Shown piece by piece: positions 42,598-53,142 of a DNA stretch of 64,000 nucleotides. Source of the stretch: Aplidium turbinatum (taxonomy: Eukaryota; Chordata; Ascidiacea; Aplousobranchia; Polyclinidae); the NCBI GenBank assembly GCA_918807975.1, contig OU964918.1, positions 53,676,477 through 53,740,476 on the forward strand, written 5' to 3'. A program made the translations under genes and the position numbers. How positions within the stretch are numbered: the stretch's first letter is position 1; each line of letters starts with the position of its first letter. The notes beneath the pieces are model-generated. The model saw only the letters and a list, made by a program, of their open reading frames with translations. It did not search any database and was not told the origin of the DNA.

Positions 42598-43030
42598 GGA
42601 ATGAAATTGTTCAAAGTAGTGTTGCCAATGGCGTCCAAAAACTTTCAGCGCAATGTGCATGACTCCTAAGTCATCTAGTCAGCCACCACCCAATCACAGT
42701 AAATCTAACTACACATTCATACACACTAGTGTGCAGAGGCAGGCACACTACTTCAATGAATAAAAAGGGTTCGCCACTGAGATTGAGAAACAACTGCTGT
42801 TGGTTTGAATCTCCATTCTCAGACTGAGTAAGCCGAGAATTAATTAACAAAGATAAGAGTTAAACGGACTGGTAAAGCGGCGCCGATTACCCTTGTGGCA
42901 AGAATACGGTGCGATACTGACGAGCCCAGCCTCATCGGCGAAACACGGTGTCTATTAATGCTACAAATGGGCTGCCGAGAAACATATTATAATAGTGTTT
43001 GGCACACAAAAATTCGTTAACGTGATTGTG
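42598..43030. other. Spacer with dispersed repeat core, copy 2
   Basis: At 42890-42985 is the second copy of the core GGTGCGATACTGACGAGCCC...CATCGGCGAAACACG...TGGGCTGCCGAGAAAC also seen at 8450-8625 and 49205-49384. The rest shows no gene. Confidence 0.55.
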
Positions 43031-43071
43031 CATGATCAAATACGGTAACCCTAGTATAGTAGGCTAAATAT
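43031..43071 (+). repeat. Pre-existing short tandem duplication, left member
   Basis: CATGATCAAATACGGTAACC followed by CTAGTATAGTAGGCTAAATA recurs, slightly changed, at 45927-45960. The 43072-45910 element sits between the two. The repeat is longer than the element's own 8-bp TSD, so the target probably lay within an older tandem duplication of about 47 bp. Confidence 0.7.
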
Positions 43072-45910
43072 TAGGGAGGGCCGTCCGAAATAGATCGCTT
43101 AGCAACTCGACTTTCTTAGGAGGTTCGCCGAGTAAATGGCGAAATCGAAAACCATTTTTTAATTGAACGCCAGGAAGACGGTGCACAACCAGGGGTGAGT
43201 TTAACTGATGGGCACTCTCAGACCGAGGGCCCCGTGCAAAAAAAGTTTTTTGCGCCGAGGGCGCGTAAAACTTCACAAGGTAACTTGAAAGTCACCCACA
43301 CCTTTGCTAATGCCTTTACGCCAAGCTCAGTCGCCACCTTGTGACTAAAAATTAACCTTGAATAAAAAAGGAGGCATTTTGCAGAAATTTCAAAGGCTGA
43401 GGGAAAATAATTATAATAACACAAAATCACATTTTTCACGTCGGAGGGCCCTTCAAAAGGGGGTCCGGGGCAACTGCACCCTTTTCTCCACCTAAATCCG
43501 GGCCTGTGCACAACACGGTCCAACTAATCAGTAAATCACCCCATTTCTGGGATATTACCCCCCACCAGTGGTGACGTTCTCCGAAGTTACTCCCCAGTGA
43601 CAGAAGAAAATCATGAAGACGGAGGACATCGGAGATTACAAGAAGGAAATGGAGCTAAGCGAATTGGCGGAAGCAGTGACGACTAAAGAAGTGTCTACGA
43701 TTTCGCCACATTGGCGATCATTACGCGTGAGGAGTGATCAAGAAGATTCTGAAGGAATTGCCCACGAAGAATAAAATCCCCACGACGAGAAAGACGGCTG
43801 AATGGAAAACTTCATTGAAGGTCAGTCTTTCCCTCCACACTCTTTTCCACGTCGTTGACGACACAAATTGCTGCACTCAGGCGAAGTTGATTTCGTTAAA
43901 GACCAACGCGGAGCACGCATTGGTTTTATTGGATTGGGAGGCGGTGAAATCTGAGAAGAGGAACGAACAGAAGGAGCAACTGCTTTCGAGAGAGAAGCGA
44001 GAAAACGAGCAGAAGAACGCGAAGAATGTACTCACGACTCGGATGACGACAATAGCCTACAGAAGAAACTCCCAGAAGGCGTTTCTTTTAAGAGTGCTCG
44101 ATCGGTAGAGAAGAACTCGAAGAAGAGCTGGAGCGATGTACTTTCAATCTGCATAAAGTTGCGCGTCAGGCGGAAAAGTATGGAATTCTGAGTCTAGCAG
44201 CAGCTGCCCACGCAACCGCAACATTACTGCACACAAAAGATGATTTCAATCCGACGATGATATAGTCGACAAAAACAAGCTCTTTCGTGCACGAAAACGG
44301 CTCCGTTTGGAGACGAGTCACCTCGCGTCCAGTTCGCTCGGCACAATAGTTGAAGGCCTTTACTTTGACGACAGAAAGGATAAAACCCTTACATTGAATG
44401 GCATAACTGGCTATCGTCAAAAATCAATCGAAGCCCACTACGTGATGCTGAAATACCCATGATCTGAATATAGCGACCACGTTTCCATTCAAAGGCGTTC
44501 AACTGGGAACGAGATTGCCAAAACGATGTTGGCTGCTCTTGAAGTGAAGGGAACTGACGTGAAAGGCATTCGGGTCGTTGGCTGCGACCGAATTGCCGTC
44601 GCACACAGGGCCATCAGCCCATCACTACCGTTGAGCAAAATATCGGGAGTAGGCTACGGTGCAATAGCCTAATCGATTTGCCAGTTTCACCTCAACGAAC
44701 TCCTGACGGGAAATCATCAGGACCGCAAACCTTCAAAGGATTTATCAGCCGTGTCGTCGCTAATGATAAGTGCAAAATGGGAGAATTTGCAGTCGTCGAG
44801 TTCGAGAAGACAAAATCCAATCTGACGAAAGTCAATGAGGTGATGGAAATTAGCGGCGATCAAAAGTAGGCATGTCTGCTCGATATCGTGTTGGTCATCG
44901 AGGGAAGTCTGCCTCCATAAAGCATTCGATTCCGTAATCCAAGAAAACAGGGTCATGTACGATGGCTTACTCTCGCTTCAAGGATATGCCGACTTTAGGC
45001 TATATCTCGGAGTCAGAACCAACAGAGGCGCTGATCGAAATGACGACGCAGGCTACATCGTAAAAGTTTACGCTCCGACGTGGTTTACTAAGTTACCAAG
45101 CGAAACAAGAAGATTAACTTTGCTGCTCGGTCCTTCCTTCGGTTGGTTAAGCTGACTCGCTATCTGACAGGCCAATCAATAAAAGTCGTGGACAGTTGCC
45201 TATAAACAAAGGCCTTCGCTGCTCATCCGGAGAATGTAGTGTTGGCCTTTCTGCATGACGAGTCTCAACCAATGCGTAAGCTCGCAGTTCATCGGATCCA
45301 GAAAGCAAAGGGACGAGTACACGGGTGGGATACGTCGTTTCGAAATTCTTAAACTAAACTTTGGTTACACAGATTTGACAACAAACTCGTTGCACCGGTG
45401 GAGCGAGCGGAAACTCACTGAGCCGCCAATCTACGCGATTTCAGCATCTAACAGCTCACCGAGCTTTTCGTCGAGACCGATGTGCCTATATCGATTGACA
45501 GTTTTCCGTGCTGCACACAAGCAGTTGAGCGCGCAATCAAACTCGTCACCGAAGTAAGCGATGAAGTCATCGGCCATGACAGCAGACATGAACTTACGCT
45601 GATGCGAACTGCTGCTCGCTCACAGCGTTCACGTTTTGAGTCAAAAAAAGGTTACGTTCTATAATTGTTTTTGACTGTTTTCTTCGTTTTGTGTATTTTC
45701 TATTTTTTTAATTATTTAACAATTTTCTTTTTTTGGAAGAAAAATTTTTTTATTTTATTTGGGTAATATTGACTTTTTTGTGCGGCGTTTTCCCGCGGCC
45801 CGATCTAAAAGAAAGTTTCAGATTATTTGTTTGTGACCTAATTAAGCCTCCTGTCTGAGCCGAGTAGCTAAGTAATTTGACAAAAAAAAGTGCATTGACG
45901 GCCCTCCATA
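43072..45910 (+). mobile_element. DNA transposon of unrecognised family (2,839 bp)
   Basis: Left end TAGGGAGGGCCGTC, right end GACGGCCCTCCATA, flanked by the perfect 8-bp direct repeat CTAAATAT (43064-43071 and 45911-45918). Unlike the AT-rich surroundings, 43600-45670 is CpG-rich and reads like a degraded coding tract on the plus strand. I could not match it to hAT, P, Zisupton or any other 8-bp-TSD transposase. The element is broken; no long intact frame remains. Confidence 0.8.
43613..45664 (+). pseudogene. Degraded protein-coding tract of unrecognised transposon
   Basis: Plus-strand open frames of 60-124 codons follow one another: 43734-44108 (Lys/Glu-rich, EKRNEQKEQLLSREKRENEQ), 44678-44869, 44955-45155, 45255-45557 and 45482-45664. 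The last contains SIDSFPCCTQAVERAIKLVT and ends ARSQRSRFESKKGYVL before its stop, and from memory resembles the C-terminus of an uncharacterised repeat-associated protein family in invertebrates. No zinc finger, RNase H-fold triad or other catalytic signature could be assigned. The terminal position of the FESKKGY frame just inside the right end suggests it is the end of the transposase. Confidence 0.55.
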
Positions 45911-46049
45911 CTAAATATGCCTGTTCCATGATCAAATACGGTAACCCTAGTAGGCTAAAATAGTTCTTCCGTTACTTGTTCATTATGTTATTAACAAGAA
46001 CATTAGGTTATTATTTTAATCAAAAATTTTGTTAGTGAAGGTTCTTTGA

Positions 46050-46310
46050 CATACGCGAAAGTAGTTAAACCAGAAGTTCCGCGATGACTAAAATTTTAAA
46101 GAGCGCTGTTATGAAGGCTTTTGAACTACTGACGCATGGCAAGATTGACAAGTGAAACTTCCATAGTTGTTGAAGGAAAACTATTCCATCCACTTGATGT
46201 GACTGCATGAAGAGCAGTTCTAAAATGCGTTGCTCAAGCGCACACCATAAGAGCCGACCAGCGCCGCCTGACCTTGAATTGGGCACGTAACCACTGAGCT
46301 AACCGAAAGT
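46050..46310 (-). repeat. tRNA-derived SINE
   Basis: Read on the minus strand it starts GGTTAGCTCAGTGGTTACGT, a clear tRNA A-box/D-arm, then a B-box-like AATTCAAGGTC, then the body GTGTGCGCTTGAGCAACGCA shared with 9600, 57440 and 61290. It ends in an AT-rich tail near 46030. It is the most complete of the four copies. Confidence 0.75.
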
Positions 46311-47355
46311 CACATGTTAGTAGAATGTAGAATTCGTAGTAGTTAGTAGAATGTAGTAGTTAGACAGTAGAATTCGCCTGTAACGGCTTCGTTTATAACG
46401 TCAATTCGCCTATTACGTCACATTTCGCTCGGTCCCGGCAAAATTACTATCTTTTACGTACATTGTAGTTCGGCTACAACAGCATCGCCTATAACGTCAA
46501 TTCGCATGTAACAGCACCCTTTATTGGTCCCCTCTCCCCAGACGTCTTTTGTTCGTTTATAACGTCACTTTAAACCATCATCTTCACCACAAACGGTCAG
46601 TCTTTTAATCCAGTTAGCGCTGCTGCCTGCAAAATGTCTTCCCTTTATTTTGCTACGTCGTTTGCAGCAGGGACTTTAATTAACTGAATTAACTTTTTTC
46701 CCGCGTGAAAAACTATCCCGTGTAAAAAGCAGCTCTACAGCTGACCTTTAAACAACTCAAAGCAACAGTTGTACATGCAGTAAGCTACTTCCGAAGTCAC
46801 GACGATAGCGAGCAAATCCTACATTATTTAGCAAAAGCTGAACGCTATGTGGTAGAGAAATCCGTGTCAAAACCGAAACAGCTGAAGATCAATGCCTTTT
46901 TTGCTAATAAACAATGAACTTCTCTACTACTGTATCTGTATGTAACAAGCTGTATTGCGCAAATCTCCTGTACCTTTCGCTGTAGGTTATTTTTGTTAAA
47001 CAATTTCTTTGTTTACTGTATTTTCTGCGTAACTTTTGTCAGTTTGGTGGTAGCCTACACAGTAAACCTGACTGGATTATACACCTCTTTCTTTAATCAA
47101 AAGACAGTTTTGGAATAGTTTGCGGTAGTTCGTCGATAACGTCAATTCGGCTATAACGTCAGTTTTTGTAATCCCCTAACAGTGGCGCCGGCAGGGGGGG
47201 CAGCTGCCCCCCCCAATGTTTTGGGCATCATCTTTTTTTAATTTTTTTATTAATACATATTAATATTATTTTTTTAATATTTTGATCCTAACCTCAAGTA
47301 AGTCAACTCAAGTTGCAAGGGAGGGGGGAGGGAGGAGGTAAAAGCTCTCTCTTAA

Positions 47356-49037
47356 CCCATTCATGGCCGGTGTCCTTTTAAAAGGACATCGTTTTGAATG
47401 CATCAGTATTGCATCATCTTATTTTGATTGAATCATTTTGGACTTGCTAGTAGTTGTTTAGGGTCTGTTTTGGAAGGTGTTGATAAATATTTGCGAACAA
47501 CGTACTTTTTCTGAATTTTGTGAAAGTTTGAAAATTGTTGAAAAATGAGAAGAGCGCGATGAAGTGAAGTGAGGAGGAACATGCATGTTTTATTGCCTAT
47601 TGGTAATAGATATGAATTATGTTTCTTCATAGTTTGACACTCTGTAATATTGTGCTTCCTACTACACTCTAATTTGTGCAAGGTTTTGCTTCTTTTATTT
47701 GTTTATTTTGCTTTATATTTATTGTTGCCTTTTAAAAGGACACCGGCCACATGGCCACATTTTTTTGGTTGTTTGTAACACTGTCAAAGAATATTGAACT
47801 TCGTGTAAAAGCAGCACATTGTGCCTATGGAAGACTTAACCATCGTGTTTTCAACAACCATGCTATATTTATCCGCACAAAAATTATGGTCCTCCGGGCA
47901 GTCGTTCTATCCACTCTTCTCTATGCTTGTGAAACCTGGACATTATACCGCCGTTACATCAAACGTCTTGAAAATTTTCAGCAGAGGAAACGGGGTCAAA
48001 TGCTAGGCACTCGTTGGGAAGATTGTCTCACCAAAGATGCAATCCTTGATCGCGCTAGGTTGCAGTTCAGAAGCCACCATATTGCAACACTACCTTCGCT
48101 GGACAGGACATGTCATGAGAAGAAACAACGAGGAGGGACAACTAGAGACAGGAAACCTCCCCTCCAGAAGACCAAGAATGAGATACAAAGATCAGCTGAA
48201 AGTCTCCCTCAACCATGCAAACATTGATCTGGATTCATGGGAAAACCTTGCTAGTGACAGATTACTCTGGAACAAAAGATCTAAGGAAGGCACGGAAATT
48301 TTCGAAAAAAAAAGGATACAAAAAGCCCAAGAAAAACGAACACTAGAAAAGTTAAAACTACCACGTCCATCCCTCCATACAATCCTTACCCCCCATACAA
48401 TGTGACTTTTGCCCACGTCTTTTCCATCATATACTGGCCTCCAAAGCCATATATGACATCCACATCCAAAGCCAAATTCGATTTGATGACAAAACCAATG
48501 CTCGGTTACGAGCTGGAGCCGACGACTGTCAGTGGCGTATCGCTATGGTTTGTGCCGCCCGCGACGGACCATGATTTTGCACCCCTGAACGCGCAAAGTA
48601 GGAACCAGCAAATAGAATAGGAGCCAAATCCATTTCAAAAAAAATTTTGACTATGCTTTTTCGTTTACGTTTAAAAATATTCTACTGCCACAAGCTTCCG
48701 ACCGAGGGGGAGACTGCCAACTGGGGGGGACACCCCCCCGCTAGCTACGCCGATGGTTACTGTGAATATAATATGTTCATACAATAACTTTGAAACGTCC
48801 TTCAAGAAAGATCTGACAAATTTCTACCGAAACAAACACCTTCTTATGTTAAGGTATCGCGAGATTTACATTTGACTATGTGGCCGGTGTCCTTTTAAAA
48901 GGCAAACAAAAAAATGCATCAAAAAAGCAAAAATGATCAAATTTTTTTAAACTAATTCAAAAGTTATGACAATACAACTTTGTGGCTGAAATATTTCCTA
49001 AAAAGAGCAACGGGAACTTGTGGCGGCTTTTAATGGG
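47356..49037. mobile_element. piggyBac-type non-autonomous element, copy B (1,682 bp)
   Basis: Bounded by TTAA at 47352-47355 and 49038-49041, begins CCCATTCATGGCC and ends TTTTAATGGG. It aligns end to end with copy A at 10662-12351, differing by scattered substitutions and small indels, and carries the same LINE fragment at the same internal position. The flanks differ completely from copy A. Confidence 0.92.
47751..48400 (+). pseudogene. LINE ORF2 3' fragment inside piggyBac-type element B
   Basis: Opens with 158 codons including VLSTLLYACETWTLYRRYIK, RLENFQQRKRGQMLGTRWED and CLTKDAILDRAR. An overlapping frame from 48037 continues with LRWTGHVMRRN and SLNHANIDLDSWENLASDR, so at least one frameshift separates the parts. 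It is slightly better preserved than in copy A. It is the post-RT region of a Jockey- or RTE-like LINE. Confidence 0.82.
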
Positions 49038-49204
49038 TTAAAAGAAAGTATGGAAAACCTTGATGACTAAATTGTACAGTAGATCAGTGATGAGCAACCT
49101 TTTTGTGACTGTGGACCATAAATTTTTTTAGAAATCTATGTGGACCATAGCCTTTTTTGTATATCAGATTTATAATTGTGGCTTAAGTTTAGAAAAACAA
49201 CATA

Positions 49205-49384
49205 TTTATAAGCTTCTGGGCAGCCGATTGTAGCATCGAATAGACAGCGATAGACACGTGTTTCGCCCATGAGGCTGGGCTCATCAGTATCGCACCGTAT
49301 TCTTGCCACTTAGGTAATCGACCGCTGTCTATTCGATATTATTTATCGCTGTCTATTCGATGCTACAATCGGCTGCCCAGAAAC
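49205..49384. repeat. Inverted-repeat insertion with dispersed core, copy 3
   Basis: TTCTGGGCAGCCGATTGTAG at the left and CTACAATCGGCTGCCCAGAA at the right form an imperfect palindrome whose middle contains CGTGTTTCGCCCATGAGGCT and CTCATCAGTATCGCACCG, the inverse of the core seen at 8450 and 42890. GATAGACAGCG-type words are repeated on both sides. Confidence 0.7.
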
Positions 49385-49827
49385 TTATCGTTTATTGGAG
49401 GTCTTTATGGCTAGCGTGGAAGCTACACCGTTATGGTTAGCGAAGCGTACTGCTGCTCGCTGTTCTAGCGAGTGATCAGTCTTGTGCTGATGGCCGGAAG
49501 AACACCCCTTCTTCACATATTTATAAGTAATGAATTTAACCAAACAATTATAAGTAACAATTGACCAAATATCATAAAGTTTTACGTCAGTGACTCCCTT
49601 GTTCTTGATGTTTGTCACACATTAAGTCATAATTAGCCTACAAGTAAAAGTTTGATTCAATCTAAATCTTACTGTAGCCTACCACGCTTATTAATATCAA
49701 GTCGGTTTCTTTTTTTACAAAAAATGTCATTAATAACAGAAAATCCAGCCTCAACTAGCCATGTTGTTGAAAAGGATATGATGAAAGATTGTACAATTTC
49801 GTAATCTGTGGATTGGAGTTCATTATT

Positions 49828-50175
49828 TCAGTATATATAACCAAAGACACATTCCCTTTTTATTTTTGTAATAAGCTGAACATTTTCTTTCATGGCTAAC
49901 AGCTCTTCACATATTTTTGGATCAATATTTTCATTTGGTTCAAAGTTTGAAAGATCAAGAACCCATTCTGGGATATCTTTTTCCAGAATGTCTTTAAACC
50001 GTCTCTGACAGTCTTCATGGAGACTTTCTAAATGGTGGTAACAAGCGTTTATACAATTTTCTGAAGGATTACTGATTTCTAAATTCTTAAACAAAGATGT
50101 GTTTTTCTTTTGAAACAGATTTTTCCAATACATCAACTTATTCATGAAGCCCTTTCTTTTCTGGATGGTTTTCAC
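49828..50175 (-). pseudogene. hAT transposase fragment (SCAND3/ZBED5-like)
   Basis: 115 codons containing HLESLHEDCQRRFKDILEKD and IPEWVLDLSNFE, characteristic of the mid region of hAT-Charlie transposases in the SCAND3/FAM200/ZBED5 group. The N-terminal zinc finger and C-terminal dimerisation region are missing. Confidence 0.85.
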
Positions 50176-51113
50176 TAAGTCAGATTTTCTTCCTTGTATT
50201 GTCAGATTAAGTTGATTGATAGCTTCGAAAATATCACTAAGATCGAATATTTTTTTATAACAATATGGAAATAACTGTACCGAAAGTGTGTGTGTCTTGA
50301 ATTATTTTATCTGTGGACCACCGAAAATTCTCTGTGGACCACCTGGACCACGTTGCTCTTCACTGCAGTAGATAAAAAGATTTTCTACAGAAGCAAAGAT
50401 ATAGACTTTTTAAAGTTTTAACTAACGTCACATTGATGTAGAAAAATAACAACCTGTTAAATTTTTGATACCTCACACTCCCATGACTTCTTCCGCGCGC
50501 ATTTTGGCATTGGTTGCTTGCAGTGATTCTTTCACTTAAACAAAACGTTTTGTTTCAGCAGTTTTGAGTTGTTCGATTCTTAAGTTGTAAAGGAGACTCA
50601 ATTTCTCCAATATTTATCATTTATGTTTCTTCTTTAATCTCAGCAGAGTATTAAACTTGTAAAAGTTTTTCATCCATACGACGTAAATCGGCGTAATGAC
50701 GCAACATCATCTAAACATTTTACCGAATAATAAATTAACAAATTCGATCGTCAAAAGTGGTTTGGTGGTGGTAAATATTACGCAGTGAAAAAAATGTGAT
50801 AAGGTTGGAAAACATTACGTCATGTATTTTCAATACAAATATGAAGTTTAAAATTTATTCTTTTGTTCATAGTCGTAATTCACCTTCAAAGCGGTACTAC
50901 AAAGAACAATTATCGATAAGGGGGCATCAAGAATATGTCGACATGACTTTTAAGGTTTACGTCAGCTCCGTAGATCGGTAAAATATAAGGTTCTCATTAT
51001 CGTGATTGCAAGCCGCGGTTTTTCTCTAAAAAACAGATTCCCGGGAAGCTAAACATTTTTTCCAGCCCTTGTCGAAAACAAGAGAAATTAAATAATGTAC
51101 CACTGTCTTGCAC

Positions 51114-51934
51114 CAGTGGCGTGGCCAAGGGAGGAGGGTTTGGGGGTTTCAACCCTTCAAATTGAATTTACGGATGTTAATACATTGTTTACAAGAAAAG
51201 TTTTAGCCTATGATGTAATTTCTCGTCAAACTGTGCAAGGATGCAAGCCATCTGCAACTGCTGAGATCGCTTGTTCGATCTAGATTAACATCTAAACAGC
51301 TATTCGTTATACAAAACTTGAACATATTAGAAATAACCTAAAGTAACTTCATTGTCTCAAAGCTTTTTGTTTGACACTCATCAAGATGTATGATCTCTAT
51401 GACGTTACATTTTCTAAACTTTGGGTTGACTTCAGAGCATAAAAGTTAGTGACTTACCGGAATAAGATCGCTGTTTGAATCAACCAAGGAGAAAATTGAT
51501 AAATAATAAAACTGTAATAATCTCGCAAAAAAAAGCAATCAATCTATGTCTCTAAAACAAAGTTTGCCTAATTTTAAACCAAACTGTATTAAAAGAGCGA
51601 GTTTTGCCAATACCAAACATTCAAATATCTCAGTCTGGAATTAGCAACAAGAAAACATAGAGACTTAGCTTTATTTCCGAAAAATGCCGAAGAAAACATG
51701 ATCTTATCCTTTTGCTGTGCCACCGGACAGCACCATTTTACACAAATATTCATACCCACAATTTTTTTGAAAATGCTCTCAGAATGCATCAAACGAAAAG
51801 TAATTTTTCAAAATTTTCTGGGGGAGGCCCCCCAGACCCCCCGCCGCTAAGTGTCGCCTTCGGCGAACACGCCATCGTGCTTCGCCCGCCGGCTGTCAAC
51901 ACCTCCCCTTTCAAAATTTTGGACTATGCTACTG
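51114..51934. mobile_element. Small hAT element CAGTGGCGTGGCC (821 bp)
   Basis: Left end CAGTGGCGTGGCC, right end GGACTATGCTACTG, flanked by the perfect 8-bp direct repeat TCTTGCAC (51106-51113 and 51935-51942). GGAGGGTTTGGGG near the left end is mirrored by C-rich CCCCCAGACCCCC towards the right. No transposase recognised. Confidence 0.9.
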
Positions 51935-52360
51935 TCTTGCACTGTCAATATTTTGCTCCCCCAATGTTGAAGGTCTGGCGGCGCCACTGTCCCCTAGAGG
52001 TGCCGTTATAGGCGAATTCTACTGTATTTTACACGTCATTGTAACCTGTTTCCCGCGGTGTTCCACGTAATCATTTTTGCACCACTGTTGAGTTTATGCT
52101 GTTCAGTCTGATTCCTGATGAGGAACACAACGACATGTCGAAAGTGTTTGTTTTAACTATGTTGCATTTTCTTTGATAAAAATATGTTACCATACGCTCA
52201 TTGAAGTTAGGCCTACAAGCGAACTCTCCACCAAAGTTTCATGATTCAAATATGAAATATTGTAGAAGCGATGCCTCGTCAACATTTTTATTCAAACACA
52301 ACAATGACTTTTGGCACTTAGTTTTCTTTTAGCTTTCATCTTTTGTATAACCTACACCTA

Positions 52361-52869
52361 CAGGGTGATCAAACGAAGTGTAGACAAATGTTTATTGAAA
52401 TAACAGTAGCCTAAATACAAACAGGAAAAAATTACACATAAGAACAAAAAACACATAGAAAAGCAACTTATTAATATTAAATAAACAAAATGTACTCTTA
52501 TTTTTCAATATATCCTCCATTTGCTTTCACTAAACGCCTCAGTCTGTTGTGCACTTGACTGCATGAGGCACGCAGCCAACCAGGTAGGTATGGCAGGATT
52601 TTAGCAAAAAAAATTATGGCTTCCATCCTCTCCTGATTTAAACCCAATGGACTTCACAATATGGAGTATCATGGAGAGTGAAGCCTGTTCTTCAAATCAT
52701 GGAAGCGTTACAGCTCTGAAAGCGTTTGTTAAAGGCAGAGGATATATTGAAAAACAAGAGTACATTTTGTTTATTTATGCTTTTCTTTGTAGGCTATGTA
52801 TAATTTTTTCCTGTTTGGATGTGCTCTTATTTCAATAAATATTTGTCTACACTTGGTTTGATCACCCTG
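52361..52869 (+). mobile_element. mariner-like element remnant
   Basis: Ends CAGGGTGATCAAACGAAGTG and TTTGGTTTGATCACCCTG, inverted repeats of about 30 bp with TA on both sides (52359-52360 and 52870-52871). At about 52626-52690 the plus strand reads SPDLNPMDFTIWSIME, the conserved motif around the third catalytic Asp of mariner transposases. Most of the transposase is deleted. Confidence 0.9.
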
Positions 52870-53142
52870 TATTATTTTGTTGAACCCGCTTGCAACCGTC
52901 AAACCTGCAACCCTCGCTTCGTCACATCTGGTATGGCAGTAACAGCAAGACTGCAGTAACTTTTGGCCGTCACACTGTATATAAAAGGCTATAATTCTGT
53001 TCATGGAATCCTTTATGAACAAAATTATACATAATTTGAAACGAAATTGTGTAGAGCCAAGCAATATGAAAACATCACAATATCACACTGTCTATGGCGA
53101 TAAATCAACCACAACAGTAAGTCGGCAGAGACTGAAATGAAC

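Larger units (their letters stand above)
49085..50365 (-). mobile_element. Charlie-like hAT remnant
   Basis: Left end CAGTGATGAGCAACCTTTTT, right end ACCACGTTGCTCTTCACTG, flanked by the perfect 8-bp direct repeat CAGTAGAT (49077-49084 and 50366-50373). CTGTGGACCA words are mirrored at both ends. The minus strand keeps part of a hAT transposase at 50175-49828. An inverted-repeat insertion sits at 49205-49384. Confidence 0.9.
47180..51989. mobile_element. hAT element CAGTGGCGCCGGCA carrying three insertions
   Basis: Left end CAGTGGCGCCGGCA, right end TCTGGCGGCGCCACTG. The flanks TCCCCTAA (47172-47179) and TCCCCTAG (51990-51997) are one 8-bp target site; copy 1 of the host Tigger shows the empty site AATCCCCTAAAGG near 31153-31165. 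Its own sequence is short (about 1 kb), with GGGGGGCAGCTGCCCCCC near the left end. It holds the elements at 47356-49037, 49085-50365 and 51114-51934. Confidence 0.88.
46365..52024 (+). mobile_element. Tigger/pogo-like element, copy 2 (split by a hAT)
   Basis: Same family as 29557-31189: left end CAGTAGAATTCGCCTGTAAC, right end TATAGGCGAATTCTACTG followed by TA (52025-52026); the left TA is changed to GA. 46365-47179 and 51998-52024 align with copy 1. The C-terminal transposase remnant KPKQLKINAFFANKQ-stop is at about 46875-46916. A 4.8-kb hAT with further insertions occupies 47180-51989. Confidence 0.87.

Noticed and set aside
43031-45960. Unusually long (about 40 bp) TSD for the 43072-45910 element
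   Set aside because: A perfect 8-bp TSD, CTAAATAT, sits directly at the TIRs; the longer repeat is offset by CCTGTTC on the right, so it predates the insertion.
52090-52160. Another copy of the dispersed SINE core (CCTGATGAGGAACACAACGA)
   Set aside because: Only a short GATGAGG word is shared; the similarity is too little to assign.
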